A stretch of 64,000 nt of DNA from Syncephalis plumigaleata (Eukaryota; Zoopagomycota; Zoopagomycetes; Zoopagales; Piptocephalidaceae): positions 434,001 through 498,000 of the forward strand of contig JAIXMF010000005.1 of NCBI GenBank assembly GCA_025201365.1, in the 5' to 3' direction. Under the pieces are notes generated by a model. It was not told where the DNA came from. It did no database searches and worked only from the letters and a program-made list of their open reading frames with translations. A program made the translations under genes and the position numbers. Every line of letters starts with the position of its first letter. Position 1 is the stretch's first letter. This document shows, in pieces, positions 12,101 to 24,831 of the stretch.

Positions 12101-13058
12101 CTTCAGGTTCCGCTTGAAGCTTAGGTAACGCGACGTATACATGCTTATTACGATGTTTGGCACCATTCGAGGAACCATTAGAGTGGATTGATGCAGTATC
12201 GGATGGGGTTAATGAATTATTACGAGACTTGGAATTGGTTAATAATAATGCTGACGCGGATGATGCTGACGATGACGATGATAACGCTGGCTGAGGCGAG
12301 GAAGATGTAGCAGAAGTGGGAGATCTACCGTTCAGTGCTCTTAACGTGACGGAGAGATGCTTTCTCGAGTAATTACTAAGTAGCGAGAATCTATGTCGTT
12401 TCTTCATCGATTGCCATGACCAATGCTTAGTGTTACGACTAGATTTCGATGATATCATGGTGTTACGCGACAAATTGGACTGATCACTCTCGTTGAACGA
12501 GGACATGGATCGATCGAGTAACTCTTGGCGTTGTAGATCGCGTAGCAGTTCAAATTCACGTTCACGTTCAAAACGTTGTTTTCGAATGGCGGCTAAACGT
12601 TCATCACGTTCACGCTCCCGTTTCTGCATCTCCTCGTAGCGTTGCTGTTGCTGATTCAATACAGTATAAAGAGATGGTGATACTACTGTTGCTGTTGCTG
12701 TTGCTGTTGTTAATTTAGGTATAGTTGATGGTGGAAGTGGAAAGTTGAATGTGGAACTGCAACTACTACTCTGACGACGACGACGTTGACGTTGACGTTG
12801 TTGTTGTTGCTGTTTTTGACGATGACGACGATTTAACGAGCGTGATGTTAATAAAAAGGGTGAAGGATTAGATTCGATGGATGAATCAATAGAAATAGTA
12901 GATTGATTGGTATTAGTATTACGTCGATGATGATGATGGTGATGATGCGAATTAGTAGATGTAGAATCGAGTTTAGCGGGCACGTCGTTCAACAGATCAA
13001 CTGGCTCTTCGACGTCAGTGAGCGCATACGTGTAAGAAAGAGATATAAGATGCGCCAT
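9128..13058 (-). CDS. OPT-family oligopeptide transporter with a long low-complexity N-terminal extension
   Basis: Proton-coupled peptide transporter of the plasma membrane. Family stretches, N to C: DDPGLPCLTFRFWLISM, FFVQFTAYPLGRILEAILPR, FCLNPGPL, AVNAGGMAAYASDVIAAQ, then QAVTNNQISISVLLD, YPGRPLASMLFKVYG, LVADMKLGEYMKVPPR and WNVIGAGGVFGSNSPYRPL, with 12 or more hydrophobic segments. Upstream about 450 residues (about 11750-13058) are His, Gln, Ser, Arg/Glu-rich with one probable coiled coil (EEMQKRERERDERLAAIRKQ). OPTs are usually 700-900 residues, so the extension is unusual. It could be a separate gene, since the frame changes near 11990, 11845, 11060, 10868 and 9700. The core is intact across those slips, so I read them as base losses. 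Confidence 0.75.
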
Positions 13059-14122
13059 AGTGATGTTACGCGCCCGCGCGCAAAATAAAGAAAGACAAAA
13101 GAAAGGATAATTACGAGTAGGATGCCAAACCGTTCATTGTTTTATTCATGGCATGACCGCCAACTTATTGTCCATTATGTGGTAAGAGATGGAAAAGACG
13201 GAGATAATGAAAGGAGAAACACTGTCACAAATATCAGGCTGTTAAAAACACTACTAGCCGGTCATGCTTATTCCATAAACTGGTTTTCCTAAACCAAACT
13301 GATGTCACAAGTCAAAAAAAAACCCGAATAATAACCTTGGCAATCCAATTAGCATTATTGTTGTTGTTGCTTTATTGTTAATAATATGGAGTATATATAT
13401 ATATGTCTGTGTGTATGAAGTAATATTATCAATGCATTACCTATTAGAAGTAGTAGTAGTAGTAGCAGTATTCAAATACCATTAATGATGACTTGATAAC
13501 CGGATACAAATGCATACATGTAGCAGCTTTTGATGTTTCAAGTCAAAAGTAGCAAGTGTGATGCACTCCCAGTTGATAAATGTGTTATGGTAGCAAACGT
13601 GCTTTAAACGTTAGCATGTTCCTTAGGAGATAAAGGGAGATCATTCGTGGTAGTTTGTATTACAAAGTTTTTCCAACCGATTAGCACTGTTAGCCTTAAC
13701 TTTTACAGTTTATTATTAAACAGATTTACACAATTGCTAGCACCTTTATTAGCGTAGAAATGCTAATTGACACAGCATGATAATTTTATTAGATAAAAGC
13801 ATACTAGTTTTATAGACGAAATGATTAGCGATAGCAGTAATTGGTATTCGTAATGATAACGAATGATATCGTAATTGATGTTCACATGCAATTAATATTT
13901 AAGTGTCCGATGTTCGGGGCGAGTGAATAAAGCAGTCTTGTAAAGCAAACAAGGCTGTACTTACCACAAATTGCCTATAAAAATGCTTGATACGAATATG
14001 TCCATTTCAATTCTAACAATATCGTCGAGCTCATTTATATCTATTCCAACTTCCAACTTGTCAATTCTTCAATACTAAATCACTATAACCATATCAACAG
14101 TCGTAACAATCGTATCATCAAC
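13059..14122. other. Intergenic between divergent OPT and P450 genes
   Basis: Holds a TIR-family left end (13663-13785), a (TAG)n tract near 13450 and TA-rich sequence. The stretch nearest 14100 is presumably the P450 promoter. No ORF I can support. Confidence 0.5.
13663..13785 (+). repeat. Solo left end of the Fanzor-associated TIR family
   Basis: TA (13661-13662) then CAAAG-TTTTTCCAACCGATTAGCACTG, with the extended left-end block TTTACACAATTGCTAGCACC...GCTAATTGACACAGCATGATAA. This matches the first about 125 bases inside the Fanzor element's left end (29638 on) and the copy at 46260. No right end nearby. Confidence 0.8.
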
Positions 14123-16463
14123 ATGTCCGAATTAGCCGAAACGTTTATCGACCAATGGAATGCAAGCTATACCGGGATACTACTTAGCTCGCCCTACTTT
14201 ATCCTGGCATTGCTATTTGTCCTTGGCGTTTATTTCCGCTCGGAGAAGTCGGTGAGACTTGTCGTTGTATCAGCTTGCTACAGCAAGATTAACCATGTCG
14301 AATAGCGTCCCGATGAGCCTCCAAGAGCAAAGTACACCATTCCGTTGTTGGAAATGGTATCGAGTTCCTGCGAGAACCAGAGGCACTTTTCTCAAGATGT
14401 CGTGAAAAGGTAGCGTTGCTCATGTTCGCACACTGGAAAGCATAACATTCCTCCCTCGTAGCATGGCAAGATGTTTAGCATATTAATCTTTGGTCGTTGG
14501 ATCACCATCTTTGATCGAACCGAGTTGTGGAGCGTAATGCATTCACCGGAGGAATACTTCAGTTTTGACAATGCACTCGCCGATGTAAGCTAGTGGCAAA
14601 TGAATGGCAGTGCAATCATTAGCTAATACATTGGAAATGTTTACTAGCTTATGGACACTACTTATGTGTTCGGGACACCCAGCCGAATAATCGATTCCAT
14701 ATTGAGATTATGCGCAAAAACCTTGCAAGACAACTTAACAAATTCACTGCGCGTATGGTTGAACGGGCTAGCGCAGCTTATACGGCCAAGATAGGTGGTA
14801 GGTGACATCTTACATGCAACGATATTGTCATATAAACATATGCTTATGCTGTTACCCCATGTAAATAGATGCCAAGAAACCTTATCAAATGGACGATTGC
14901 GGCGCATTCATTGAGGATATGGTTGCCCGAATGAGTAAGCATTCATTGTTATTCTATCCGCCTAACCCACACCGCATACTAATCGTTATTGGTAGTGGCA
15001 CCGTGCATAGTGCAGAATGAGGTAAGCATAAGCATTGCGACATATCAGAAGAGTGATGCTAACAATTCATTTAATTAGAAAATCTACAAGAATAACGAAA
15101 TCTAAGCATGTTGAAAACGATCTCACGAGACATGGAACGTACTACACTCTTCAAACGTGTATTCCCTTGTTCATCAGCCGGTAAGTGTCACTGATTGATT
15201 GATTGATTGATTGATTGAAGTAGCACGCATGCTGACTGATGAATCGATCCCTCTAGAATGATCACGCAACTTATCTCGGATGTTAATAAGAATATCAATA
15301 TTGCTGACAATATGATTGCACCAGAAGTCATTAAACGTCGGCAGTTGAGTGAAACTCTAGGCGATGACTATGCGCCACCGGTGAGTATATGCTTATCCCA
15401 TAAGCCACGCATCATTACTAACTCGCACGAACAATCAAGCATGATATGCTAAGCTGGATGATCGATGTCAACGATAGCGATGGTGCTTTGTATGATCCCA
15501 TTACCGTGGCACGTCGTGCATTACAAATGGGATTCTCATCGGTGGCCTCCACTTCGGCATTTGCCATTCATGCCATGTTCGACATTGCAGGCCGTCCGGA
15601 ATACTAGTAAGGAGTAGTGCAAACAGTTAAATGTATTTCTAATGAATTCTATCACTACTAGTAAAAAAGTACGTGAAGAACAGGACGAACTCGTGCGTCG
15701 CTACGGCAACGATATAACACCCGAGGCATTACAAGAGATGTACTTTATGGACGCGTGCATTCGTGAATCACTTCGTTTGAACGGTAATCCCGGTAGGTTT
15801 TTTGGTATAGCATAAGGAGTACTATTTACGTATGCTAATCGAATAAAACGATGCTCACTAGCATTGACCACTCGCAAGCCATGGTCGATGTCAAACTAAC
15901 CAATGGATATTGCATTCCCGAAGGTAGACATCATCTCACATTAACGTATAATATATATGCTTACCATATCATCTATTGCTAATACAGGAAGAATGTGCTT
16001 CTTCCAAGGACAAGAGATTCATTTAGCGGAAGACTTGTACGGATCTAATTCGAGAACCTTCAATCCTATCACCATTATCGACGTGACACCTCCATATCGA
16101 CTAAGCCAACGGTAATTCATTAGTTGCATTTGTCTAATATTCCACTAACTCTCTTTATTACAACTAGACTAGCAATAATGCATTTGTTGCATTTGGCACT
16201 GGACCGTAAGTAGCAGACACTCTATATCATGCAAATAATCATTCGGTTTATTAACAATGATATAATAATAGACACATGTGTCCAGGTCGATTCCTTGCCA
16301 TTATGTGCATCAAGTCATTGTAGCCTATGGTTTGCGCCATTACGATTTTAGAACAATGTCAGGCAAACGACCTGGTAACTCTATTCGAGATGGTTTTACA
16401 AGTCTACCGATTCCAGAGCCAATTATCTTCAAGGCACGAACTACCGTTGACGAGCAGCAATAG
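14123..16463 (+). CDS. Cytochrome P450 (fungal, membrane-anchored)
   Basis: Heme-thiolate monooxygenase. An N-terminal hydrophobic anchor (ILLSSPYFILALLFVLGVYF) is followed by RPDEPPRAKYTIPLLGNG, the proline-rich hinge. Then an I-helix-like segment ARRALQMGFSSVASTSAFAIHAMFDIAGRPEY, the ExxR helix in FMDACIRESLRLNG, TRKPWS, FNP and the heme-binding FGTGPHMCPGRFLA with its Cys ligand (split by the last intron, about 16200-16271). The TSxxxxHxxxDxAxRPEY pattern resembles the ent-kaurene-oxidase-like fungal P450 group. About ten introns of 55-75 bases. One frame slip near 15103 (NEI to SMLKTISRD) fits a lost T. Substrate cannot be inferred. Confidence 0.85.
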
Positions 16464-16471
16464 GTTACCTA

Positions 16472-16650
16472 TAGGGTTTTTCCAACCAGTTAACATTGTT
16501 AAACTTTTGCTCTTTATTAATAAATAATATTACACAATTGTTAGCATCATTATTGCATTGCTATTATTATTGAGTAGCTGTCATGGCTCTAGCAGTTGAG
16601 TGTTATTGCTTCCACATCTAAATACATATGTTTATCAACATACTTTTACA
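16472..16650 (+). repeat. Internally deleted TIR-family element (left end joined to right-subterminal sequence)
   Basis: TA then a degenerate pentamer and TTTTTCCAACCAGTTAACATTG, starting 9 bases after the P450 stop. After the left-end block (to about 16565), the sequence GTTATTGCTTCCACATCTAAATACA (16590-16614) matches the region just inside the right ends at 33516 and 7785. The terminal right TIR itself is missing. The sequence from here to 16985 is otherwise featureless apart from a (CA)n run near 16683 and the V-ATPase promoter. Confidence 0.7.
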
Positions 16651-16985
16651 TGTCCTCGTGATGCAGACTTTTTAATTCTATCCACACACACACACACAAT
16701 AACAACCATTGTTTTCTTCATTGATGTCTCTTTTTGCCTATCGTTTCGTCATCGCTTCCACTTGTTTGTTGCTTTCCCTGTTTTCTCCTTCCTGAACACT
16801 ACGCAATCTCATCTAACACGTCGGCTACTGTATCTAACACAGCTGTTCTAGTCAGTGTCAACACGAGCTGATTGTATTCTTTACACTGCATTGGCGTTGT
16901 TGTTGTTGCTTCATTAACGTTGTTTCCCGTTTAACCAATCGGATAGCTATTGCTTACTGATTCGTATATATTTAACCATACCACT

Positions 16986-17536
16986 ATGACTGATTATTGT
17001 CCAGTATATGCGCCATTCTTTGGCTTTGCTGGCATTTGTGCCGCAATGGTTCTTAGCTGTAAGCACCGGTGAAACATGATGATCTATCTGTTATCTAATA
17101 CGTTGTATATGTTACTTTCGTATATCAAATCTTCCTTAGCAATAGGAGCTGCTTATGGTACAGCTAAAGCAGGCATCGGTATTGCGGGTATGGGTACATT
17201 CGACCAGAACTTATTATGAAGGTGAGTAATAATAGTATATTCGTTTATTAGTAAGATGATGATATTAACCAATACTTGATATAACATTTGGATGTACTCC
17301 CTAGTCGTTAATTCCAGTGGTCATGGCGGGTATTATTGCCGTGTACGGGATGGTCACCTCAGTACTAATTGCCGGATCATGTTAGTATATGCATAATATT
17401 ACGATTTTATTAGAATAACTAGTTAACTCATGATTGATACTATTATTACTACTGTTAGTGAATCCAACTAGTCCATACTCGCTTTATGCGTAAGTTACTA
17501 TTTTCTTTATCCATACTCGATCAGCTAACGCCTATA

Positions 17537-17580
<44 letters not shown>

Positions 17581-17895
17581 AGTGGAATGGTTCACTTGGG
17601 TGCTGGTTTGGCCGTTGGTTTCACTGGTCTTTGTGCTGGTTATTGTATTGGTATTGTTGGTGACTCGGTAAGTAAACTAATCGTATACATCATACATATA
17701 TGTATATACATATAAATCATCGACGATCTACTTACAATATCATGCCATTATTCCTAGTGTGTTCGCTCCTATGCACGTCAACCACGTATGTTTGTCACAA
17801 TGGTGTTGATTCTCATTTTCGCCGAAGTACTCGGTCTTTACGGCTTGATTGTAGCGCTTATTATGAACACCAAGGCAACTAGCGACGGCTGTTAG
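16986..17895 (+). CDS. VMA3: V-type proton ATPase proteolipid subunit c
   Basis: Membrane-rotor proteolipid of the vacuolar H+-ATPase. Four hydrophobic helices: [17 protein letters not shown], then [92 protein letters not shown]. The essential proton-binding Glu is in the last (IFAEVLG). C-terminus NTKATSDGC. Introns at about 17060-17139, 17221-17304, 17382-17459, 17486-17580 and 17669-17757. The fourth contains a perfect (GAT)n run. A missing C near 17200 interrupts TFRPELIMK; in a gene this essential it is almost surely a sequence error. VMA11 (c') is the alternative. Confidence 0.9.
17537..17580 (+). repeat. (GAT)n microsatellite inside a V-ATPase intron
   Basis: About 14 uninterrupted trinucleotide units ending at the AG acceptor of the fourth intron of the subunit c gene. 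Confidence 0.85.
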
Positions 17896-18071
17896 GCAGC
17901 GTGTGTAAGGCAATGAATTGATGATTGCGCGATGTTAGTCGTTGCGGTTGTTTTTGTTTTGTTTCTCGGAAAATCAATTTATTGTTGCTCATCAATGATT
18001 ACTACTATCATTATTATTTTATCCTAAATGTCTCGCAATAACCATTTCATATAGTGTGTGTATCCTGTCCT

Positions 18072-20484
18072 TTACCATTGACATATCTTCCGTTTGCCAG
18101 TATTATAAAAGTAGTCTTGAATGGATAGGGTGGTGCTTAAGCACATGACAATAACACCGAATACAATACAAACTAGACTGGGTAGTTTCTTACGTGACCA
18201 TAATGGTCCTGATGCCAGTTTTACGTAGCAGGCTGGCGGTAGAATGAATGCTAAATTACATAGAATCACCAATTAGTCAATCTATACTACTATACGTATA
18301 CTATTGCTATTATTATTATTACTAACCGAGTGCAGTAGCCGATATGCCGCCCTAAACAATATGAATGATACAAATAATATTGCATTACTTATAACATCTA
18401 TCTTATATGTACTTACCGTCAATTCCATAACAAATCCTAGATCGCATGTGGTTAATGCGACAATAAGTGCAGCACCAATAAGTATGGTCGTTAATATGAA
18501 GTTGGTCAACATTGTAATGGGTTCTTTGAGAAATAACACCTCAACAACCTAGTATGCATATGTATGTATACACATACGTTACAATGATGTTATCTATACT
18601 TTCTTTCTCTCTCTTTCTCTCTATGTACTATTACTTACCTCGCGTACGACAAAATGTTCTAAAGGCAGGGTAGAGAACATGTTCATACCAAAACATAGTC
18701 GGCGATATTAATTAGAATGTTATTATGGGCGAAATTGTTCAACACATTGCCTATAAACGAAGAGGATAGTTAGTGGATCAATTAGATTAATAATCACTCA
18801 TCTACAACTACTAGATGCTACCTTCTGTCTTGTCCGTAAATGCCCAATAACCACTGGTGCCATGAGCAAACAGGTAATTAGTGAAACGCCCATGCTTAAA
18901 TGAGTTACCACGCTAAATCGTTTGAGTGACGGTGATTTGAGAGCATTAAGAATGACAAACGTATTATGATGACAGACGAAGGCTAAATAGTAACGAGCAT
19001 TAATGACAATTTATATGTACTTTGCTTCTTTTCAATTGTAATGACCCGACTTACCAAAACAAATAACACCAATAGACTATGGATGAAACAGTGATTATTA
19101 GACTTGTTGTTGTTGTTGCTCGCATTATAATTATATAATTATCGCTTACCTGAATATTTCTGGATTAATAAATGTCCAGCGTAGTGTGGGATCACCTTGT
19201 TCTTCCACGCGTGTACGTGGTGCTTCGATCATTACGGCAAAATGATAATGGCCAATGCCACAAGAGCGAATGCACTCGCTTTGGCGAGTTTAGCAATATC
19301 ACGGTAAAGAGAGAGAGGAAAGGTAATACCAATGGTGCATAGGAATATCACTGCACGTCGTGATGCCAAAAGCGACAATATCGGATAGTCGACTATAGAG
19401 GGGAATGTAGCGATGAATACACTGGGAATGGTATCGCCTATAAATAATAATAGTAATTCGATTAGTATATGCATAGATTACTAGATCAACTATGAGCTTC
19501 ACCTATGATGACGTTATAGGCACACATTGCTATTTAACATAGATCGATGATGATAGATGATAGATAGATAGATAATTAGATATTATTGTCTGTTATATCC
19601 TATGAATGACTCACCGCCAAAAGCAAATATAAATTGAAATATTGAAATGGCCCATAGACCTGCTCGACCATAGCAAAATTCCATTAGATCCTGATACGAT
19701 TGCTTTGATGACATTCGACTATTCTTAATTAGTAATCCCACAGTCCAATCTATAATTGTGCGTAGACATATGTGAATCAAATGATTAGCCATTGTCATAT
19801 TTAAGCGTAATAGACTGGACAATAATCCTACCAACAATGCCAGTTAGTATAACGAGAAGGATAATACCGGACCAAAAACCAGATTCTCTGAATGAGTAAG
19901 GTAAACCTATTATTATTATTATTACTATTATTAACAATTATCTATATGGCCATATTATTATAATTATTACCTATAATGCCTGCTCCTACAATGGAATTGG
20001 CCATGTTTAAAAATGACTCCATAATACCGGCCGTTTGATGCTCCATTATACTTAGAAAGTCTTGCGTGTCCTCATCGTCACTAGCATCGTCTACGTCAAT
20101 GTCGTCGTCACTTCTCTCCCGGTCTATACTCTTCTTTGATGTATGATATTTTATGGATCCCGATAATAGACCACGCTGATCGCCATCGCCGTCTAGTTCA
20201 TCGTTTAGATGGCCACTCGATCCAAAAAGTGAATAAGAAGAAGATTTGTTGTCTCTTCGGATATCATCATCATCATCATCATCATCATTGATGTCACTAC
20301 TCGAACGTAGTTGCTGACTATGTCGACGACTGGAGATGCCACCCTTATCGGTATGAGTCGTGGAACGACGTCGATTGCTACCGACATTAGTTAGTGGTAT
20401 ATTCACCGCAATATTATCCCTAGAAAAATCGTCATCTAACGAATGAGGACGCGACTGTACTGCAATCTTTGTATAGTGCGCCAT
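18072..20484 (-). CDS. AVT-type vacuolar amino-acid transporter (AAAP/SLC38-like)
   Basis: Amino-acid/proton transporter, probably vacuolar. Starts MAHYTKIAVQSRP at 20484 and has a roughly 170-residue acidic, Ser/Asp-rich cytosolic N-terminus (eight-Asp run near 20270). The first transmembrane region contains the family signature ESFLNMANSIVGAGI and GLPYSFRESGFWSG. Further pieces: SYQDLMEFCYGRAGLWAISIFQFIFAFGG, IGDTIPSVF, VIFLCTIGITFPLSLYRDI, HHNTFVILNALKSPSL, VTHLSMGVSL and AFILPPACYVKLASG. About ten introns. The signature and the split 11-helix layout match fungal AVT5/6/7. Substrate not inferable. Converges with the V-ATPase gene, 176 bases apart. Confidence 0.8.
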
Positions 20485-21423
20485 ACTAGTTGGCAATATT
20501 ATTTTGCAATAGAATAGTATGCTACGCTAGTCAAGTTTAAAACTGTTCACCATAGAATGAGGGTGCGTGTGCGTGTGTGTGAAGTAAAGGCGTTTGAGCT
20601 GACGCGGCGCGCAACCAGGCGATATCCACGAGCAAACGTGTAGCTGGTAAGATACGGTTTACACAATGGTTTCCTACACTGACCAATTGTAATGTCTTGA
20701 TGTGGTAGTTGTCAAGCATGTATGGTCACTTTCAATACAGTTGTTATTGTTTCTTGTCAATAAGCGAACACGTTGTTCAGTTAACAGGTGTAGTCGAGGT
20801 AGACGTTGCAACAAAAAAAGGGAACAATACTATTTATTCGAATAGGAGCATCTATTATGCTAGTCGTTATAATGAGCAGGCAAGGACAACCCGATTCGAT
20901 GAGAATGAATTGAATTGAATTTAATTTTATAGATGATAACTATAAGAATTTCATGCAATTTAAATAAGTATTGAAATGCGGATGCTAATATTGAATCACA
21001 GCTTAATAAAGCGATGAAAGTGAGAATGATGGCGAGATAAACATTACCGCATAGTAAGGAAAGCATGCACTTCTTGGCTTCGTATCACTTGGTTAGTCTT
21101 CCAGTCTTCCTCCTCCTCTCTTTCTTTTTCTTTCTCAATTGCAGTAGCATTAGTTGGTCAGTATATATATATATACGTATATGTATATATATTGATATAC
21201 TATTGCACTTGTGCCTCACTCTCCTTCGTGCTTTCTCTCTTTCTCTCTCTCTTTATTCATTCGACGAGCACATTGATAACCGCTTTGACTGATATTCTCG
21301 TATTGCAAATATCCACTGTATTTATTTCTGCTGTGATAGCACTGGCATTTTCTCTTTTTCTCTCTTCTTCGTCGTCGTCGTCGTCTTCTCTATCTGTTAG
21401 GCATCTTTTATAGCATCTGTGAT
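20485..21423. other. Intergenic between divergent AVT and M50B-like genes
   Basis: Contains a TATATA tract (about 21160-21195) and a pyrimidine-rich stretch with a (TCG)n run (21225-21385) just upstream of the M50B start, typical of fungal promoter pyrimidine tracts. No gene seen. Confidence 0.5.
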
Positions 21424-22458
21424 ATGGCACCACAACCATTTACCGAGCTTATCACTCCCAATGAGGATCAGAAAACCACATTGATATTGATTGGAGTGTT
21501 TATTCTAGCTATTCTTATTCTATGGAATGTCCCAATACTAAAAACCATTCTATATCCCTTTAAGGTAAACAGGAAAATGATTATCATGCCCATGAGCTAC
21601 TGCTATTCACTCGTATATTAACTACTACTATTACTGCTACTATTATTCATTGTCGTCGTCATAGCTGGTCACTGTGGCTCTTCACGAGTTTGGTCATGCG
21701 GCTGCAGGCTGTTGTACCGGTGCTAAAATCGAATCAATTGAGGTCAATCCAGAAGAAGGCGGTGTAACGCGTATGGTATGTATAAACGCTTTATTATTAT
21801 CATCTCTTATGATTAGTTGTGTCTTACCTCTTTCATCTATCTACAAACACACTCGTCACCATTCATCTTTTTTTCCCTGCCTATTATGTGTTTTATTCAT
21901 TAGCGTGGCGGTTCGCTTTGTTGTACACTACCGGCCGGCTACCTTGGCTCGTCCTTCTTTGGCGCGTTGATGGTATTCGCTGGATTCAACGTGCTGGCCT
22001 CCAAGATCGTTTCCGTCATTATTGGCGTGTGCTTACTCGTCACCCTGTGGTGGGCGAAGAATTGGCTCACGCGCGGTATCACCCTACTGTTATCGGAATG
22101 ATTGTCGTGCTATGGATTGTTAAGGAAGCTGTTGGCCTCAAATATTTCGTTCTCTTTATGGGGTAAGTCGTTCACACCTGACAATTGACAAATAAGCACG
22201 GTATCTAATTCCACATTACTACAATCATTGCCGTTGCTACGTTAATATAGAGTCATGAGTTGTCTGTATAGCCTTTGGGATATCGTTGAAGATCTCGTAG
22301 TACGCAAGGTTAACGAGAGTGATGCCACCAAGTTTGCCAAGTACACCGGATGCTGCGTACCACAATTCTGGGGCCTAGTCTGGTTTATTATCTCGTTGAT
22401 CTTTTTAGGTGCCGCCATCATTGCAGGATTGGCCGTGTTCCATGACCAGTCGGCGTAG
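21424..22458 (+). CDS. Peptidase M50B-like membrane protein
   Basis: Multi-pass protein with the zinc-metalloprotease-like motif ALHEFGHAAAG (HExxH, 21674-21706), next to KIESIEVNPEEGG. It begins MAPQPFTELITPNEDQKTTLILIGVFILAILILW (helix 1) and ends GLVWFIISLIFLGAAIIAGLAVFHDQSA. The middle (GYLGSSFFGALMVFAGFNVLASKIVSVIIG, then WWAKNWLTRG) follows the fungal M50B-like family. Three introns of 60-130 bases (first about 21564-21663). One frame slip near 22097 (LLLS to GMIVVLWIV) fits a lost C. Family members are predicted intramembrane proteins; proteolytic activity is unproven. Confidence 0.75.
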
Positions 22459-23137
22459 TTTGATAGATTTTCTTTGTTCCTCCCTCTTATCTGCTTTCTC
22501 TCCTTCTCTAACGAACACCGCACACCACTATGCAATCATTAAACATTTACGCTTATCTCTATTCCAATGTCAGCTACTACCATGTGGTTCGTTTTCGCGC
22601 ATCATTGTTCTACGACAAGAATGGCAATTAACATATGTGTCGATAGTAATGTAGAACATCATCGGAGCAATTTCAAATAGGGCAAAGTAAAATTTTTTGC
22701 CTCAGATTTGCATCCGTACCACATGGCATCTAATGTACTAAAGCAGCCAAAGTCTTCTGTAAACATTTGTATAATTTGATTAAATTAGGTAAATGCCCAT
22801 GTCCACACCACGTGCTGGCATATTCCATTTGAATATCGGTGTTTAAATGGATAAAATCTATTGTTGTTAGGTTGCCATTTAAAATAAGAAATATCTCGTG
22901 GCACTCGACTACATCTCGCTCTCTCTTCTCTTCTCCTCACTTTTCTTTTAACCAGCTTCGCGTTAATTTTTATCTCTTCTTCTTTTCTTCTTATTTTCCT
23001 ATCGTCTTTCTTTTACAGTAACGTTACCCTGTAAAACATTAGGAATATACCCTATTGTTGAAAGACCTAGATTTCTTGGATATATACTCAAGTGTACACG
23101 ACATTATTATCAAGCATACTAGCTTCGCTTTACGATA
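22459..23137. other. Intergenic
   Basis: Pyrimidine-rich (CTCTTCTTT) segments at about 22918-23015 precede the PSD gene. Otherwise nothing recognised. Confidence 0.4.
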
Positions 23138-24507
23138 ATGAAGGTACTCGCCGTGCTTGTCCTAGCTATTCAGCTAGTCTCGGCCTCACAGAATGTGAAT
23201 AATGGGGCCCCGTTGTCGGACTGCATCGTACAAACACCATGCCCTTGCAACCAGCTTCTCAAACAGTCGAAAGCGATCCACGTAGAATTGCTGAATCAAC
23301 CGAAGAAGAAGTACAATATATGAACCGATTTTTGAGTAAGTATATTATTATAAATGCTATTGAATGCTTATAATTAACTATAATACCATCGTTGTATAGG
23401 CATGGTTGACAGCAAGGAGACCGCCAAGTCAAAACCTTTTTACCGCGAGGTTATACGCAATTTATTCCAGGACAATGGCAACTATGTGTATAATCCCGCG
23501 AAAGTTGATAAGGAGTATGAAAGGATGCCTCCCACTGTCAAGATTCTACTTGCAACCGTCTACGCAGCACCAACATTGCAAAGAATTGGGCGGTTCGCTA
23601 CGCACTTCAATGGCTAACCGGCTACACTACATATGATAAGGAAAGCTCCGTGTCATTTATTAAGAAGTTTTCGAAGATGTATAAGCTTGACAAGAACCCA
23701 GCAGATGTTGATAGTATGAACTCCTACAAATTCAGAACCTTTAATCAATTCTTCTATCGCCCTTACAACTTGGCAAAGTTCAGACCTATTGAGGAGCCGT
23801 CCAACACTAAACTACTTTCCTCGGCCGCCGATTGTCGACTCATCACCTTCCCAACGATTAAAAAGGCCACCGAAGTCTGGATCAAGGGTAGAAAGTTCAC
23901 TCTTAATGGACTCCTCGGACTACACCCGCTCGCTGACAGCGGTTTCGTGAAGCCTGCATTGGCCGTGTTCCGTTTAGCGCCTCAAGACTATCATCGTTTT
24001 CACTCTCCGGTAGATGCCAAGATCACTGCCATTAAGCCACTTAATGGTGATTACTTCACCGTCAACCCAATCGCCGTTCGCCGCGACGTTAATGTCTTCA
24101 CCGAGAACAAACGTATTGTCGTTGAAATGACACGCATCAATCCAATTACTGGAGATGTCATTATGGCCAAGAAACATACCGTAGACAGCAATGGATTAAT
24201 CGTACAAAAGCTACTTCCAGAAAGAGTCATGTATGTCTGCGTTGGTGCAACCGGTGTGGGTGGTATCCACCTAAAGCATAGAAATGATGCCGATCCTGCC
24301 AATGCTGAAGTTGGCTCGGATCTTAAAGTGGGTGATACTGTCAAGCGTGGTGATCAAATTGGTTTCTTCGGATTCGGCGGTAGTTCCATTGTTATGATTG
24401 CAGATAATCTGAAATTTAACCCGGACCTAGTTGAGAGATCCGAAAAGGCGAAACTAGAAACCCTCGTAAAGGTTGGATCCATTATTGGTCAATTCACTAC
24501 CGGTTAA
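23138..24507 (+). CDS. Phosphatidylserine decarboxylase family protein, secreted or endomembrane form
   Basis: Converts phosphatidylserine to phosphatidylethanolamine. N-terminal signal peptide MKVLAVLVLAIQLVSASQ. The PSD domain runs through FNQFFYRPYNLAKFRPIEEP, PADCRLI-like SSAADCRLITFPTI, FTLNGLLG, FRLAPQDYHRFHSPVDAKI, NKRIVVEMTR, VCVGATGVGGI and VKRGDQIGFFGFGGSSIVMI. The GGSS near 24380 is the self-cleavage site equivalent, its Ser becoming the pyruvoyl group (family knowledge). One intron (about 23335-23400). Frame slips near 23265 (before ESDPRRIAES) and 23580 (before NIAKNWAVRYALQWL), the protein resuming cleanly each time. Unlike mitochondrial PSD1 it has no targeting presequence or C2 domain. 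Confidence 0.8.
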
Positions 24508-24831
24508 ATGGTCTGATCTCTTCTAGCGATATTGCTTGAATAATTATATGTTTGAGCTCATGATCAATAATAAGACTATTGATTAATGACGATGACGATG
24601 ACGTTTATGATGATTATTATGCTTTCTTTTCTTTGGAAAATAAATCATCAAACCATTAATTAGTAAAATATGTAGAAAGCTTTATTAATATTGCTACTAG
24701 TAAAGTTGAATAAACAAATATTAGAAATAGAAATAAATATTTATATATGTCACGAGTAAGCACGATAACTTCTCAACCCACGTCATTTCTTATTCCACAT
24801 TTCATCATTATTCTTATTTGTCAATCTCACT

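Noticed and set aside
17486-17671. ORF with a run of Met residues
   Set aside because: It is translation through the V-ATPase intron's GAT repeat; the real exon is in another frame.
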